Shown piece after piece: positions 9,014 through 18,312 of a DNA stretch of 64,000 bases. Location: positions 372,001 through 436,000 of the forward strand of contig NZ_JALDAY010000003.1 in assembly GCF_022698165.1 (NCBI RefSeq), read 5' to 3'. The translations under genes were made by a program, and so were the position numbers. The DNA is from Streptomyces cylindrosporus. GTDB taxonomy: Bacteria; Actinomycetota; Actinomycetes; Streptomycetales; Streptomycetaceae. The notes beneath the pieces were generated by a model, which saw nothing but the letters and a program-made list of their open reading frames with translations, was not told where the DNA came from and ran no database searches. Numbering within the stretch: the stretch's first letter is position 1; each line of letters starts with the position of its first letter.

Positions 9014-9898
9014 ATGCCCTCGACGGACGTCACCACACTGATCCGGACCGAGCTGCCGCGGCTGGCCGGCTCGCTGCGGAAGGTCGGCGAGCTGATCCTG
9101 GAGGATCCGGCCGCCGTCACCCACTGCTCGGCCGCCGAGCTGGGCCGCCGCACCGGCACCTCGCAGGCGACGGTGACCCGCTTCTGCCGGGCCATCGGCC
9201 TCGACTCCTACCAGCATCTGCTGATCGAGCTGGCCCAGGAGCGCGGCCGCGGCGAGGTCTCCGACTGGGGCTCCGCCGAGATCGGCCCCGACATCTCGCC
9301 GGACGACAGTCTGGAGCGGGTCGTGCAGGTCGTCGGCAGCGCCGACCTGCGCGCGATCCAGCAGACCATCGACCGGATCGACCTGGACGCGCTGGAGCGT
9401 GCGGCGCAGGCGCTGGCCAAGGCCCGCCGGATCGACGTGTACGGCGTCGGCGGCAGCGGCGCGGTCGCGCAGGAGACCGAGACCCGGCTGTTCCGGATCG
9501 GCTGCCAGGTGCGCGGCTGGACCGAGGTGCACGGCGCGGCCACCTCCGCGGCGCTGCTCACCCCGGCCGACGTCGCGATCGGCATCTCGCACTCCGGCGC
9601 CACCCGCGAGACCCTCGAACCCTTCGAGATGGCCAGGGAGCGGGGCGCCACCACCATCGCCATCACCACGGACCCGCGCTCCCCGCTGGCCAGGGCCGCC
9701 GACATCCGGCTGATCTCCGCCACCTCGGAGACCAGCTTCCGCACCGGCAGCATCGGCGGCCGCCACTCCGTCCTGATGATCGTGGACTGCCTGTACGTCC
9801 GGGTCGGCCAGGTCGCCTACCAGCGCGCCAGCGCCTCGCTCGCGCTGACCGACCACATCACCCCGCAGCACGCCGTGAAGGGCCGCCGGGCGAGGTGA
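9014..9898 (+). CDS. RpiR/MurR family transcriptional regulator (HTH + SIS)
   Basis: 294 residues. Residues 1-77 are the RpiR-type helix-turn-helix (CSAAELGRRTGTSQATVTRFCRAIG). Residues ~125-265 are a SIS domain (VYGVGGSGAVAQETETRLFRIG, IGISHSGATRETLEP) that should sense a sugar phosphate. I infer that it controls the whole block from UPF0309 to the NagZ-type gene, because six copies of one dyad motif lie before these genes. The ATG has no ribosome-binding site, but a TACCTT -10-like box ends 6 bases before it, suggesting a leaderless transcript. Upstream in-frame ATG codons (for example 8939) would add unrelated sequence. Confidence 0.92.
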   Translation: MPSTDVTTLIRTELPRLAGSLRKVGELILEDPAAVTHCSAAELGRRTGTSQATVTRFCRAIGLDSYQHLLIELAQERGRGEVSDWGSAEIGPDISPDDSLERVVQVVGSADLRAIQQTIDRIDLDALERAAQALAKARRIDVYGVGGSGAVAQETETRLFRIGCQVRGWTEVHGAATSAALLTPADVAIGISHSGATRETLEPFEMARERGATTIAITTDPRSPLARAADIRLISATSETSFRTGSIGGRHSVLMIVDCLYVRVGQVAYQRASASLALTDHITPQHAVKGRRAR

Positions 9899-9943
9899 TC
9901 TCGGCCGGGTTTGCATGGATGAACCACCGAGGAAACGTGAAGA

Positions 9944-9958
9944 TGGTTGATTGAACCA
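9944..9958 (+). promoter_or_regulatory. RpiR-type operator copy 3, before the alpha-mannosidase gene
   Basis: An exact copy of TGGTTGATTGAACCA, extended to a 7-bp dyad (GATGGTT at 9942-9948, AACCATC at 9954-9960). It lies 50 bases upstream of the GH38 start. A partial copy (GGATGAACCACC, 9917-9928) sits ~25 bases further upstream. Confidence 0.78.
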
Positions 9959-10008
9959 TCCAGGCGATGCCAGGATGGGCCTCCGCCGAGCATCCTCGTA
10001 GGAGACCC

Positions 10009-13000
10009 ATGCGCGTCATCTCTGCCGAGTCGACCGAGCTCTTCGTCAGGGCCGTCGAGCGTCCGCTCCAGGTGGTGGCCGCCGGCATCGAGCACCTCCC
10101 CGGCCGCACGGTCCTGCTGACCGTCGAGGGCCCGGGGGTCACCGGCGACACGGTCGCCACCACCGGCGACGACGGCACGGTGCACGCCGAGATACCCGTG
10201 ACCGTGGACGGCCTCGCCCCCGGCGACGTCCGCGAGGTCACGCTCACCGCGGTCGACGGGTCCCAAGTCGCCCGGCACACCCTAGACTTCACGGCCGCCG
10301 AGCCCGGCTGGACCATGTTCATGGTCAGCCACTTCCACTACGACCCCGTCTGGTGGAACACCCAGGGCGCCTACACCGAGACCTGGGACGTCGCCGACGA
10401 CCCGGCGAGCACCGGCCTGCCGGCCCGCACCTTCGACTCGCGCGGCCAGTCCGGGATGAGCCTGGTCCGCGCCCACTGCGACCTGGCCCGGCGGGACCCG
10501 GCCTACACCTTCGTGCTCGCCGAGGTCGACTACCTCAAGCCGTACTGGGACGCCTTCCCCGAGGAGCGCGCCTTCCTGCGCGAGCTGATGCGCACCGGCC
10601 GCGTCGAGATCATGGGCGGCACCTACAACGAGCCCAACACCAACCTCACCGGCGCCGAGGCGACCGTACGCAACGCGCTGTACGGCGACGGGTTCCAGCG
10701 CGGGATCATGGGCGGATCCCCGGAGACCGCCTGGCAGTTGGACGCGTTCGGGCACGACCCGCAGTTCCCGGGACTGATGGCGGACGCGGGGGTCACCTCC
10801 AGTTCGTGGGCGCGCGGTCCGTTCCACCAGTGGGGCCCGACCCTCTCGGTCTTCGGCGAGGAGCCGCGTGACCCCGGGCGCATGCAGTTCCCGGCCGAGT
10901 TCAGCTGGATCGCCCCCTCCGGGCGCGGCCTGCTGACGGCCTACATGGTCAACCACTACGGCGCCGGCTGGGCGATCGACAACGCGCCCACCCTCCCCGA
11001 GGCCGAGGCCGCCGCCCTCAAGCTCTTCAAGGGCCTGAAGAAGGTGGCCCTCACCCGCAACGTCCTTCTCCCGGTCGGCGGCGACTACGCGCCCCCGTGC
11101 CGCTGGGTGATGGACATCCACCGGGACTGGAACGCCCGTTACGTCTGGCCGCGCTTCATCAGCGCCGTCCCGCGGGACTTCTTCGCCGCCGTGCGCGGCC
11201 AGTTGGAATCCGAGGGCCGCAAGGCCTCCCCGCAGACACGGGACATGAACCCGGTCTACACCGGCAAGGACGTCTCCTACATCGACACCAAGCAGGCCCA
11301 GCGGTACGGCGAGACGCTCCTCGCCGACGCCGAGGCCTGGGCGACCCTCGCCTCTCTGGTCACCGGCCAGCCCTACCCGGACGCGGCCCTCGACAAGGCC
11401 TGGCGGCAACTGGTCTACGGCGCCCACCACGACGCCATCACCGGCTCCGAGTCCGACCAGGTCTACATCGACCTGCTGACCGGCTGGCGCGAACTCCACG
11501 ACCTCGCCCGCACCGTCCACGCCGACGCCACCCAGGCCCTCGCCGACCACGTCACCCCGGGCGACGGCCCCGACCTGGTCGTCTTCAACTCCGCGACCTG
11601 GCAGCGCGGGGACGTCCTGACCGTCGACGACCCGGGCCTCGCACCCGCCGGACTCCCGGCCGTCCGCGAGAACGGCCGACTCCACGTCGTCGTACCGGAG
11701 TTGCCCGGCATGGGCCTCAAGGCCCTCCCCCTCACCGAGGGCCCGGCCCCCGCGTGGGCGCCCGGCGAGGGCCTGACCGTCCGCAACGAGTTCTACGAGG
11801 TGACGGTCGACCCGGCGCGCGGCGGCGGCGTCAGCAGCCTGCGCGCGCTCGCCGAGGGCGGCCGGGAGCTGCTGCGCCCCGGCGACATCGGCAACGAGCT
11901 GGTCGTACAGGAGGAGTACCCGAGACACCCGCGCTTCGGCGAGGGCCCCTGGCATCTCACCCCGACCGGCACCACGGCCGCCCGCAGCCGTGACGTGCGG
12001 GCGGACATCGATGTCGAGCACTCCCCGGCCGGCTCCCGCATCACGGTCCGCGCCGACCTCGGCCTTTTCCGCTACACCCAACGCCTCACCCTGTGGACCG
12101 GCGTCCCCCGCGTCGACGCGACGACCACGATCGACGGCTACGACGGCGCGGACCGCCTGATCCGGGTCCGCTGGCCCTCCGACGTGCGGGGCGGGCTGCC
12201 GGTGCACGAGGTGGCGGACGCGGTCATCGGGCGCGGGTTCGGGTTCGTGGACGTGGACAGCGAGCGGTTCCCGTGGACGCTCGACAACCCGGCCAACACG
12301 TGGTTCAGCCTCGGCTCGACAGCACGGGTCGAACTGCGGGACGACACAGGCGAGTTGATCGGACAGCGCTCCATCGGGGTCGCCGAACTCGTCCACCCCT
12401 CCTGGGACGAGGCGGGCGAACTCGGCACCCCGCTCGCCGCGGCCCTCGTCCGCAGCGGCGTCACGGCCACCTCGACCATCGCGGGCGGCCCGCGCTACGG
12501 CGACCTGGAGGTCGACTCCAACCTCCCCGACATCCGCATCGCCGTCGGCGGCCCGGACCGCAACTCCGTCGTCGCCGAGGCGCTGGGCATGGACCCGGCC
12601 GCGGGGCGCGAACTCCAACGCCAACTGGCCGAGGTGGGCGTGGCCGCCGTGTGGGTGGCGCCACGCGCCGGGCTGCGCGAGGAGTGGGTGCCCGGGGCCG
12701 ATCTGCGCGACCTGGAGCGGCTGCCGCTGCTGGTGGTCGCGGGCGCCGACGCCGAGGGCGACGCGAAGGCGGTCGACGCGCTGATCGCGGACCTGGACGA
12801 CGCGGTCGTACGGGCCACGGCGGCGGGCGGCGGCGAGGCCCTCCCGCCGGGCGACGCGTGGGACGGCCGAGGCTTCGCCGTCCTCAATCGGGGCACCCCG
12901 GGCTGCGTGGTCACCGCGTCCGGCGACCTCTACATGTCCCTGATGCGCTCCTGCACCGGCTGGCCGTCCGGCATCTGGGTCGACCCACCGCGCCGCACGA

Positions 13001-14226
13001 CCCCCGACGGCTCGGCGTTCCAGCTCCAGCGCTGGTCCCACACCTTCGAGTACGCGGTGGTGGCCGGCGAGGGCGACTGGCGGGCCCAACAACTCCCCCG
13101 CCTGGGCCACGAGTTCAACCACCCCCTGACCGCGCGCATCCGAGGCACCGCCGAAGGCGCGTCCCTCCCCCGCGAGTTGCCCCTGCTCACGCTCGAACCC
13201 GCGGGCGAGGTCCTCCTCGACGCCCTCAAGCCGACCGGCTCCCCGCTCGCCCGCGGAAGCGTGGCGGCAGCCGACCCCGGCCGCGGGGTCGTCGTACGCA
13301 TGCACGAGGTGAACGGCCGTCCGGTACGGGCGCGCGTGCGCGGCCCGAAGGAGTGGCTGCGCGGCGCCCGGGCGGACGTCCTGGAAACCCCCGGCGAGGC
13401 CCTGGCACCGGACGCCCGGGGCGCGCTGGAGGTCGGCCTGACCGGCTTCGAGGTGGCGACGATCCTGGCCACCCCACCCGAGTCCAGGAGACCCGAGTAC
13501 GACCAGGGAGTGGCCGCCCACGAGCCCGCCCAGCCGGTCCACACCCGCTACTGGCTGCACAACTCGGGCCCCGCCCCACGCGGCAACATGCCGGTCGCCG
13601 TGTACGTCTCACCGACGGCACTGACGGCCTCCGGCGGCCCGGTCACCGCGACGGTCCGGGTCTCCTCGGAACTGACCGACGCCCCGGTCTCGGGCACGGT
13701 GACGATCGAGCCCCCGCCCGGCTGGACACCCACCCCCGCCGAACTCCCGTACACCCTCCCCCCGAACGGCTTCACCCTCGCCGAAATCACGGTCACCCCA
13801 CCGCCCGACCCGGCCCCCGGCCGCCACTGGCTGTCGGCACGGCTGTCGTACGAGGGCCAGACCTTCGAGGATGTGGTGGCCCTGAACGTCCCAGGCGATC
13901 CGCCGGGCCCAACTCTCGTGACTGCTCTGGGAGTCGACCAGATCACCGTCCACCGAGGCGAACGAGCCCGGATCCCGGTGACCCTGACCAACACCACCCG
14001 CGGCCCCATCAACGGCACCCTGTGGGCGGTTTCCTCCTGGGGCACATGGGCGGGCGTGACCCCCGCCTGCCAGGGCTTCACGGCCCCCGCGGACACCACC
14101 CTGGACTGCTTCATCGAGGTGGACGCCAACGCCGTACCCCCGGGCGCGTACTGGCTCATGGCAAAAACGGCCTGGAACGGCCAGGTCGCCTACACAAGGG
14201 CCATAGAACTGGAGGTGACCCCATGA
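10009..14226 (+). CDS. GH38 family alpha-mannosidase with C-terminal NEW3-like domains
   Basis: 1405 residues, long for GH38. The metal-binding motif HFHYDPVWW (D112) and the nucleophile region QLDAFGHDPQFPG (D245) mark the catalytic domain, followed by the helical and beta domains of GH38. The last ~220 residues (from ~1190) form two Pro/Thr-rich beta domains of the NEW3/COG1470 type (VTIEPPPGW, VALNVPGDPPG, RGERARIPVTLTN). It should hydrolyse alpha-mannosides. No signal peptide is visible, so action on imported oligosaccharides is likely. The ATG at 10009 has AGGAG 6 bases upstream; an earlier ATG at 9967 has none. The stop overlaps the next gene by ATGA. Confidence 0.93.
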   Translation: MRVISAESTELFVRAVERPLQVVAAGIEHLPGRTVLLTVEGPGVTGDTVATTGDDGTVHAEIPVTVDGLAPGDVREVTLTAVDGSQVARHTLDFTAAEPGWTMFMVSHFHYDPVWWNTQGAYTETWDVADDPASTGLPARTFDSRGQSGMSLVRAHCDLARRDPAYTFVLAEVDYLKPYWDAFPEERAFLRELMRTGRVEIMGGTYNEPNTNLTGAEATVRNALYGDGFQRGIMGGSPETAWQLDAFGHDPQFPGLMADAGVTSSSWARGPFHQWGPTLSVFGEEPRDPGRMQFPAEFSWIAPSGRGLLTAYMVNHYGAGWAIDNAPTLPEAEAAALKLFKGLKKVALTRNVLLPVGGDYAPPCRWVMDIHRDWNARYVWPRFISAVPRDFFAAVRGQLESEGRKASPQTRDMNPVYTGKDVSYIDTKQAQRYGETLLADAEAWATLASLVTGQPYPDAALDKAWRQLVYGAHHDAITGSESDQVYIDLLTGWRELHDLARTVHADATQALADHVTPGDGPDLVVFNSATWQRGDVLTVDDPGLAPAGLPAVRENGRLHVVVPELPGMGLKALPLTEGPAPAWAPGEGLTVRNEFYEVTVDPARGGGVSSLRALAEGGRELLRPGDIGNELVVQEEYPRHPRFGEGPWHLTPTGTTAARSRDVRADIDVEHSPAGSRITVRADLGLFRYTQRLTLWTGVPRVDATTTIDGYDGADRLIRVRWPSDVRGGLPVHEVADAVIGRGFGFVDVDSERFPWTLDNPANTWFSLGSTARVELRDDTGELIGQRSIGVAELVHPSWDEAGELGTPLAAALVRSGVTATSTIAGGPRYGDLEVDSNLPDIRIAVGGPDRNSVVAEALGMDPAAGRELQRQLAEVGVAAVWVAPRAGLREEWVPGADLRDLERLPLLVVAGADAEGDAKAVDALIADLDDAVVRATAAGGGEALPPGDAWDGRGFAVLNRGTPGCVVTASGDLYMSLMRSCTGWPSGIWVDPPRRTTPDGSAFQLQRWSHTFEYAVVAGEGDWRAQQLPRLGHEFNHPLTARIRGTAEGASLPRELPLLTLEPAGEVLLDALKPTGSPLARGSVAAADPGRGVVVRMHEVNGRPVRARVRGPKEWLRGARADVLETPGEALAPDARGALEVGLTGFEVATILATPPESRRPEYDQGVAAHEPAQPVHTRYWLHNSGPAPRGNMPVAVYVSPTALTASGGPVTATVRVSSELTDAPVSGTVTIEPPPGWTPTPAELPYTLPPNGFTLAEITVTPPPDPAPGRHWLSARLSYEGQTFEDVVALNVPGDPPGPTLVTALGVDQITVHRGERARIPVTLTNTTRGPINGTLWAVSSWGTWAGVTPACQGFTAPADTTLDCFIEVDANAVPPGAYWLMAKTAWNGQVAYTRAIELEVTP

Positions 14227-14912
14227 CGGACCCGGCAGCCGTAGTGCAGGGCAACCCCATCCCCAAAGAACGCGTCGAAGCCTTTCTGAGGAACGTGCCA
14301 GCAGTGCCGCCCAGGGGCGCGGGGAACTGCGCGACAAGCCCCCACACACCCGCACCCGCCAATCAACCGGTCGAGGCACATCAATCGGCGTCCAAATCCC
14401 GCGCAGACAGACAACGCCGCCGCTGGGCAACCCAGGTGGTCGTAGCCGACGAACTCGCAAGACGCGCCTGCGCAGACCGAGCCCTCCCACCCCCACCGGA
14501 GGTATCCCCCACCCACCTCCTCACCATCGCCGAAACAGACGTCGCAGACCTCGGCAGCATCGTCGCCGCCACGCTCGCCCACTCCTCCGCCGCCCGCCTC
14601 CTGCTCGCCCGGCTGGAGGCGGAACAGGACGTGCCGGAGACGGCCGTTCGGGACTACTACGAGCGCAACCGGGACCGTTACCTCACCCCGGCCGCCCTAC
14701 GCCGCGGCATCGACCCCTTCGCCCGCCCGGCCCCCACGGATTTCCTGCCGTACGAACAGGCCCGCGAGGCCATCGCGCACGAACTCCGCCGCGCCGCCGC
14801 CCACCGCGCCTTCCTCGACTGGTTCGACCAGGCCCGCACCGATGTGGTGTACGCAGCCGGACACGAACACCCCGGCGACCCTTCGCACCCGGACCACGAA
14901 CACCGCCACTGA
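14223..14912 (+). CDS. SurA/PrsA-like protein without a rotamase domain
   Basis: 229 residues, translationally coupled to the alpha-mannosidase (ATGA overlap). The start (VVQGNPIPKERVEAFL) and the segment DVPETAVRDYYERNRDRYLTP resemble the chaperone arms of SurA/PrsA peptidyl-prolyl isomerases, but no parvulin domain is present. The C-terminus is His-rich (HEHPGDPSHPDHEHRH), suggesting metal binding. There is no signal peptide. Residues ~28-58 derive from an inserted dispersed repeat (14311-14346) and look alien to the rest. Function unknown; the coupling suggests a helper for the glycan block. Confidence 0.72.
   Translation: MTDPAAVVQGNPIPKERVEAFLRNVPAVPPRGAGNCATSPHTPAPANQPVEAHQSASKSRADRQRRRWATQVVVADELARRACADRALPPPPEVSPTHLLTIAETDVADLGSIVAATLAHSSAARLLLARLEAEQDVPETAVRDYYERNRDRYLTPAALRRGIDPFARPAPTDFLPYEQAREAIAHELRRAAAHRAFLDWFDQARTDVVYAAGHEHPGDPSHPDHEHRH
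14311..14346. repeat. Streptomyces-type dispersed GC-rich repeat inserted in-frame in a CDS
   Basis: The core GGGGCGCGGGGAACTGCGCG and the following GCCCC-rich bases match, from memory, a palindromic repeat found between genes many times in Streptomyces genomes. GGGGC at 14314-14318 pairs with GCCCC at 14338-14342. Here it lies inside the coupled gene at 14223-14912 and is read as PRGAGNCATSPHTP without breaking the frame. Confidence 0.6.
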
Positions 14913-14997
14913 TCACGGGCGGAACCTAAACGCAACACGGCAACCCATTGACCTCCGATGAATTCTGGTCCACCTTTTCATCAATCGGAGTCGAAGT

Positions 14998-15012
14998 TGG
15001 TTGATTGAACCA
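14998..15012 (+). promoter_or_regulatory. RpiR-type operator copy 4, before the ABC importer
   Basis: A second exact copy of TGGTTGATTGAACCA. It lies 30 bases before the start of the solute-binding protein gene and indicates that the importer is controlled with the alpha-mannosidase gene. Confidence 0.78.
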
Positions 15013-15026
15013 GCCCTTCGGCTGGT
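15009..15026 (+). other. Small hairpin in the leader of the importer operon
   Basis: ACCAGCC (15009-15015) and GGCTGGT (15020-15026) form a 7-bp stem with a CTTC loop. It overlaps the 3' end of the operator and stops 5 bases before the GGAGG ribosome-binding site. It could stabilise the mRNA 5' end or tune translation of the highly expressed binding protein. Confidence 0.5.
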
Positions 15027-15041
15027 CCCAGGAGGGTGGAC

Positions 15042-16415
15042 ATGCGCGCTGGAAGACTGACCGCATCCGTGGCGGGGATCATCGCCCTGACCCTGACGGC
15101 CGCAGGCTGCGGCCTGTCGGGCGGATCCGACGGCGGGGACGCCACCGCCGGTGGCTGCAAGGTCGACAAGGGCAACGTCGGCTCCGGGAAGCTGACGGGT
15201 GACGTCAAGGGCCAGATCACCTTCCAGACGACGAACCTGAAGAAAGACTTCGGCGACTTCTTCAACGGCGTCATCAAGGACTTCGAGAAGGCCCACCCCG
15301 GCGCCAAGGTCAAGTGGATCGACGACCCCGGCGACAACACCTTCACCTCCCGGACCGTCGCCGACGCCCAGGCCTGTACGTTGCCGGACGTCATCAACCT
15401 CAACGCCCCGACGGCGACCGCCCTCACCAAGGCCGGCTACCTGCTGGACCTCGGCACCAAGGACCCGGACGCGGCCAAGCCCTTCGTGCCGTCGTTCTGG
15501 AAGTCCGGCACCTTCAAGGACGCCGAGGGCACGTCGATCCACACCGTGCTGCCCTGGTACACCGGCGGTGTGCTCATCACGTACAACAAGGACCTGCTGT
15601 CGAAGGCCGGCGTCGACACCACGAAGTCGCCGACGAGCATCTTCGGTCTCTTCGCGGACTACGAGAAGGTCGCCAAAGCGGCCAAGGGCAAGTACTACGC
15701 GACGATGGCCAACCCGATCTGGCGGATCCCGGCCGACTGGGACCAGATGAACATCAAGACGCTCTCCTCCGACGGCAAGTCGGCCGTCTTCGCGAATGAT
15801 CCGAGGACTGTGCAGTGGGTCGCCTGGATGGCGAAGCTGTACAAGGAGGGCGCGATGCCGAAGGACTCGCTGTCCTCCAGCAACGACCCGTCCACGCTCT
15901 ACAGCCAGGGCAAGGTGGCGTACGGCTCGACGAACCCGAGCTTCGTGCGGTTCGTGAAGCAGAACAGCCCCTCCGTCTACGCGAAGACGGGCGTCGGCCA
16001 GCAGCCCTACGACGCGCTCGGCAAGGCCTCCGCCGGCGCCCCGCAGTACATCTCGGTCGCCGCGACCAGCAAGCACGCGCCGGTCGCGCTCTCCTTCGCG
16101 GAGTTCCTCACCGACGCCGAGAACCAGACGGCCTGGTGCAAGGACCCGGACGTGGTGATCTTCCCGACGACGACCGAGTCGCTGAACGACCCGTTCTTCC
16201 AGGACGTCACCGGCAGCGATCCCTTCTCCCAGGCCCGCAAGCTCGTCGCCGACCAGCTCAAGACGGCCTCCACCAACCAGACCAACCTCTCCCCCGCGGT
16301 GCAGAACGCGATCGTGTCCCAGGTGCAGCTGGCGATGCAGGGCAAGAAGAGCGCGGAGCAGGCCGTGAAGGACGCCCAGGAGAAGGCCAACGAGCTGCTG
16401 AAGCAGGCGGGTTGA
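15042..16415 (+). CDS. ABC sugar importer, solute-binding lipoprotein
   Basis: 457 residues. The lipoprotein signal ends in LTAAGC with the lipidated cysteine at residue 23. The rest is a family-1 (MalE-like) extracellular oligosaccharide-binding protein of usual length. It should capture an oligosaccharide outside the cell and deliver it to the two permeases, which follow with a TGATG and then an ATGA overlap. The ATG has GGAGG 6 bases upstream. The RpiR-type operator directly before it links import to the GH38, GH3 and GH5-like enzymes. Confidence 0.93.
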   Translation: MRAGRLTASVAGIIALTLTAAGCGLSGGSDGGDATAGGCKVDKGNVGSGKLTGDVKGQITFQTTNLKKDFGDFFNGVIKDFEKAHPGAKVKWIDDPGDNTFTSRTVADAQACTLPDVINLNAPTATALTKAGYLLDLGTKDPDAAKPFVPSFWKSGTFKDAEGTSIHTVLPWYTGGVLITYNKDLLSKAGVDTTKSPTSIFGLFADYEKVAKAAKGKYYATMANPIWRIPADWDQMNIKTLSSDGKSAVFANDPRTVQWVAWMAKLYKEGAMPKDSLSSSNDPSTLYSQGKVAYGSTNPSFVRFVKQNSPSVYAKTGVGQQPYDALGKASAGAPQYISVAATSKHAPVALSFAEFLTDAENQTAWCKDPDVVIFPTTTESLNDPFFQDVTGSDPFSQARKLVADQLKTASTNQTNLSPAVQNAIVSQVQLAMQGKKSAEQAVKDAQEKANELLKQAG

Positions 16416-17437
16416 TGGTGGCGACCCAGACCGCCGAGCCCGTGTCCGTGCCCGGTGCGGGGCGCACTGCCGCCGCACCGGGCCCGGCCCCGTCCCGGAT
16501 CCGCCGCTTCGCCCGGGCCGTGCTGCCCGGCCCCGCGCCGGGCGCCAACGGCGCGGCGCTGTACCGCCGTTGGTGGCTGCCGTGGCTGTGGACCGCCCCC
16601 GCGATCGTGTGCGCGGTGGTCTTCGGCGTGTTCCCCTTCTTCAACACCGTTCTGCTGTCCTTCACCGACGCCAAGCCGCTCGGCGGCGCGGCGAGCTTCG
16701 TCGGTCTGGACAACTACACCCGCATGGTGGACGACTCGGACTTCTGGCTGGCGACCCGCAACAGCGTCCTGTACGCGATCGTCGTCGTCCCGCTGATGGT
16801 CCTGCTGCCGCTGATGCTGGCGGTGCTGGTCGAGAAGAACCTCCCCGGCATCGGCTTCTTCCGCTCGGCCTTCTACACCCCCGTCCTCGCCTCCAGCGTG
16901 GTCGTGGGCCTGAGCTGGCAGTGGCTGCTCGCGGACGACGGTCTGGTCAACACCTGGCTGCGGAAAGCCCACTTGATCAGATCCGCCATCCCCTTTCTGT
17001 CCGACTCCTGGCTGATCCTGTTCTGCGCGATGGGCCTGACCCTGTGGAAGGGCCTCGGCTGGTACATGGTCTTCTACCTGGCCGCGCTAGGGAACGTGCC
17101 CAAGGAACTGCACGAGGCCGCCTCCATGGACGGCGCGGGCGCGGTCCGCCGCTTCTGGCACATCACCATGCCGGGCGTACGGCAGGCGATGATGCTCGTC
17201 GGCACGCTCACCGGCATCGGCTCCCTGCGCGTCTTCACCGAGATCTACATGCTGGGCAGCTCCACCGGCGGCCCCGGCGGCGCCGACCGTACCCTGCCGT
17301 TCTACATCCGGGACGTCGGCCTGGACCCGATCACCGGCAACGCCGGTTACGGCTCGGCGGTCAGCGTCGCCCTGTTCGCACTGACCCTGGGCCTCACCCT
17401 GCTGGCGCAGCGCCTGACGAAGGAGGACGAGGCATGA
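16415..17437 (+). CDS. ABC sugar importer permease, MalF type
   Basis: 340 residues with a polar Pro/Ala/Arg N-terminal tail of ~55 residues, then six predicted membrane helices. The EAA loop (ELHEAASMDGAGAVRRFWHITMPG) that docks the ATPase is intact. The first codon overlaps the binding-protein stop by one base (TGATG), so translation is coupled. No ATPase gene is present in the operon; streptomycetes generally energise such importers with the shared ATPase MsiK, which I infer here. Confidence 0.93.
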   Translation: MVATQTAEPVSVPGAGRTAAAPGPAPSRIRRFARAVLPGPAPGANGAALYRRWWLPWLWTAPAIVCAVVFGVFPFFNTVLLSFTDAKPLGGAASFVGLDNYTRMVDDSDFWLATRNSVLYAIVVVPLMVLLPLMLAVLVEKNLPGIGFFRSAFYTPVLASSVVVGLSWQWLLADDGLVNTWLRKAHLIRSAIPFLSDSWLILFCAMGLTLWKGLGWYMVFYLAALGNVPKELHEAASMDGAGAVRRFWHITMPGVRQAMMLVGTLTGIGSLRVFTEIYMLGSSTGGPGGADRTLPFYIRDVGLDPITGNAGYGSAVSVALFALTLGLTLLAQRLTKEDEA

Positions 17438-18312
17438 CGACCGCCGTCGAGAAGCCCCGGCGCCTGATGCCGCGCTGGCGGGACTACGGCCGCCCGCGCG
17501 AACTCGTCGTCCGCTACCTGCTGTTGCTCCTCGTCCTCGGCATCACGGTGGGCCCGCTGCTCTGGCAGCTGCTGGCCTCGCTGAAGGGCACCGGCGAGGA
17601 CGTCTTCGGCGCGAACGCGACGCTCCTGCCGCACGACCCGACGCTGCGCGCCTACCGCCAGGTCTTCGACCAGGTCCCGGTGGCCACGTACATCCGCAAC
17701 AGCATGATCGTGGTGATCCTGTCCATCACCAGCCAGCTGGTCTTCTCCACCACGGCCGGCTACATGCTGTCCAAGCCCGGTTGGAAGGGCCGCAAGGCGG
17801 TCTGGGTGGTCCTGGTCGCGTCCATGATGTTCCCGTTCGAGTCGATCATGGTCTCGCTGTTCCTGAGCATCCGCGACCTGGGCCTGGTCGACAGCCTGGC
17901 GGGCGTCTGGCTGCCGGGCTTCGTGGGCGCGATCAACGTCCTGCTGATGCGCGGCGCGTTCCTCGCGGTCCCCCGCGAGATCGAGGACTCGGCGATGCTG
18001 GACGGCGCGAACGAGTGGCAGCGCTTCCGCCACCTCTATCTCCCCTCCGCGTGGGGCGCGATCATGGTGGTGGTCATCAACACCTTCATCAGCGCCTGGG
18101 ACGACTTCCTGTGGCCCCTGATCGTGCTGCGCTCGGAGAGCCACATGACACTGACCCTGGGCCTGTCCCGGCTCCAGAGCTCGTCGTTCGGCTACGACCA
18201 GCGGGTGGTCATGGCCGGCTCGGTCATCTCGATCATCCCGGTCCTCGTGCTGTTCGTCATCACCCAGCGCTGGTTCTACCGGGGCGTCTCGTCGGGAGCC
18301 GTCAAGCTCTGA
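17434..18312 (+). CDS. ABC sugar importer permease, MalG type
   Basis: 292 residues, six membrane helices and an intact EAA loop (VPREIEDSAMLDGANEWQRFRHLYLP region). It overlaps the MalF-type gene by ATGA and completes the importer. Its stop overlaps the 3' end of the convergent GH3 gene by 11 bases, so the two transcription units leave no room for a terminator between them. Confidence 0.93.
   Translation: MTTAVEKPRRLMPRWRDYGRPRELVVRYLLLLLVLGITVGPLLWQLLASLKGTGEDVFGANATLLPHDPTLRAYRQVFDQVPVATYIRNSMIVVILSITSQLVFSTTAGYMLSKPGWKGRKAVWVVLVASMMFPFESIMVSLFLSIRDLGLVDSLAGVWLPGFVGAINVLLMRGAFLAVPREIEDSAMLDGANEWQRFRHLYLPSAWGAIMVVVINTFISAWDDFLWPLIVLRSESHMTLTLGLSRLQSSSFGYDQRVVMAGSVISIIPVLVLFVITQRWFYRGVSSGAVKL

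Noticed and set aside
10282..14912. Very long open frames opposite or offset to the alpha-mannosidase gene
   Set aside because: Low-complexity composition and no motifs; only the last part of one of them (14223-14912) is a real, separate gene with its own ATGA-coupled start.
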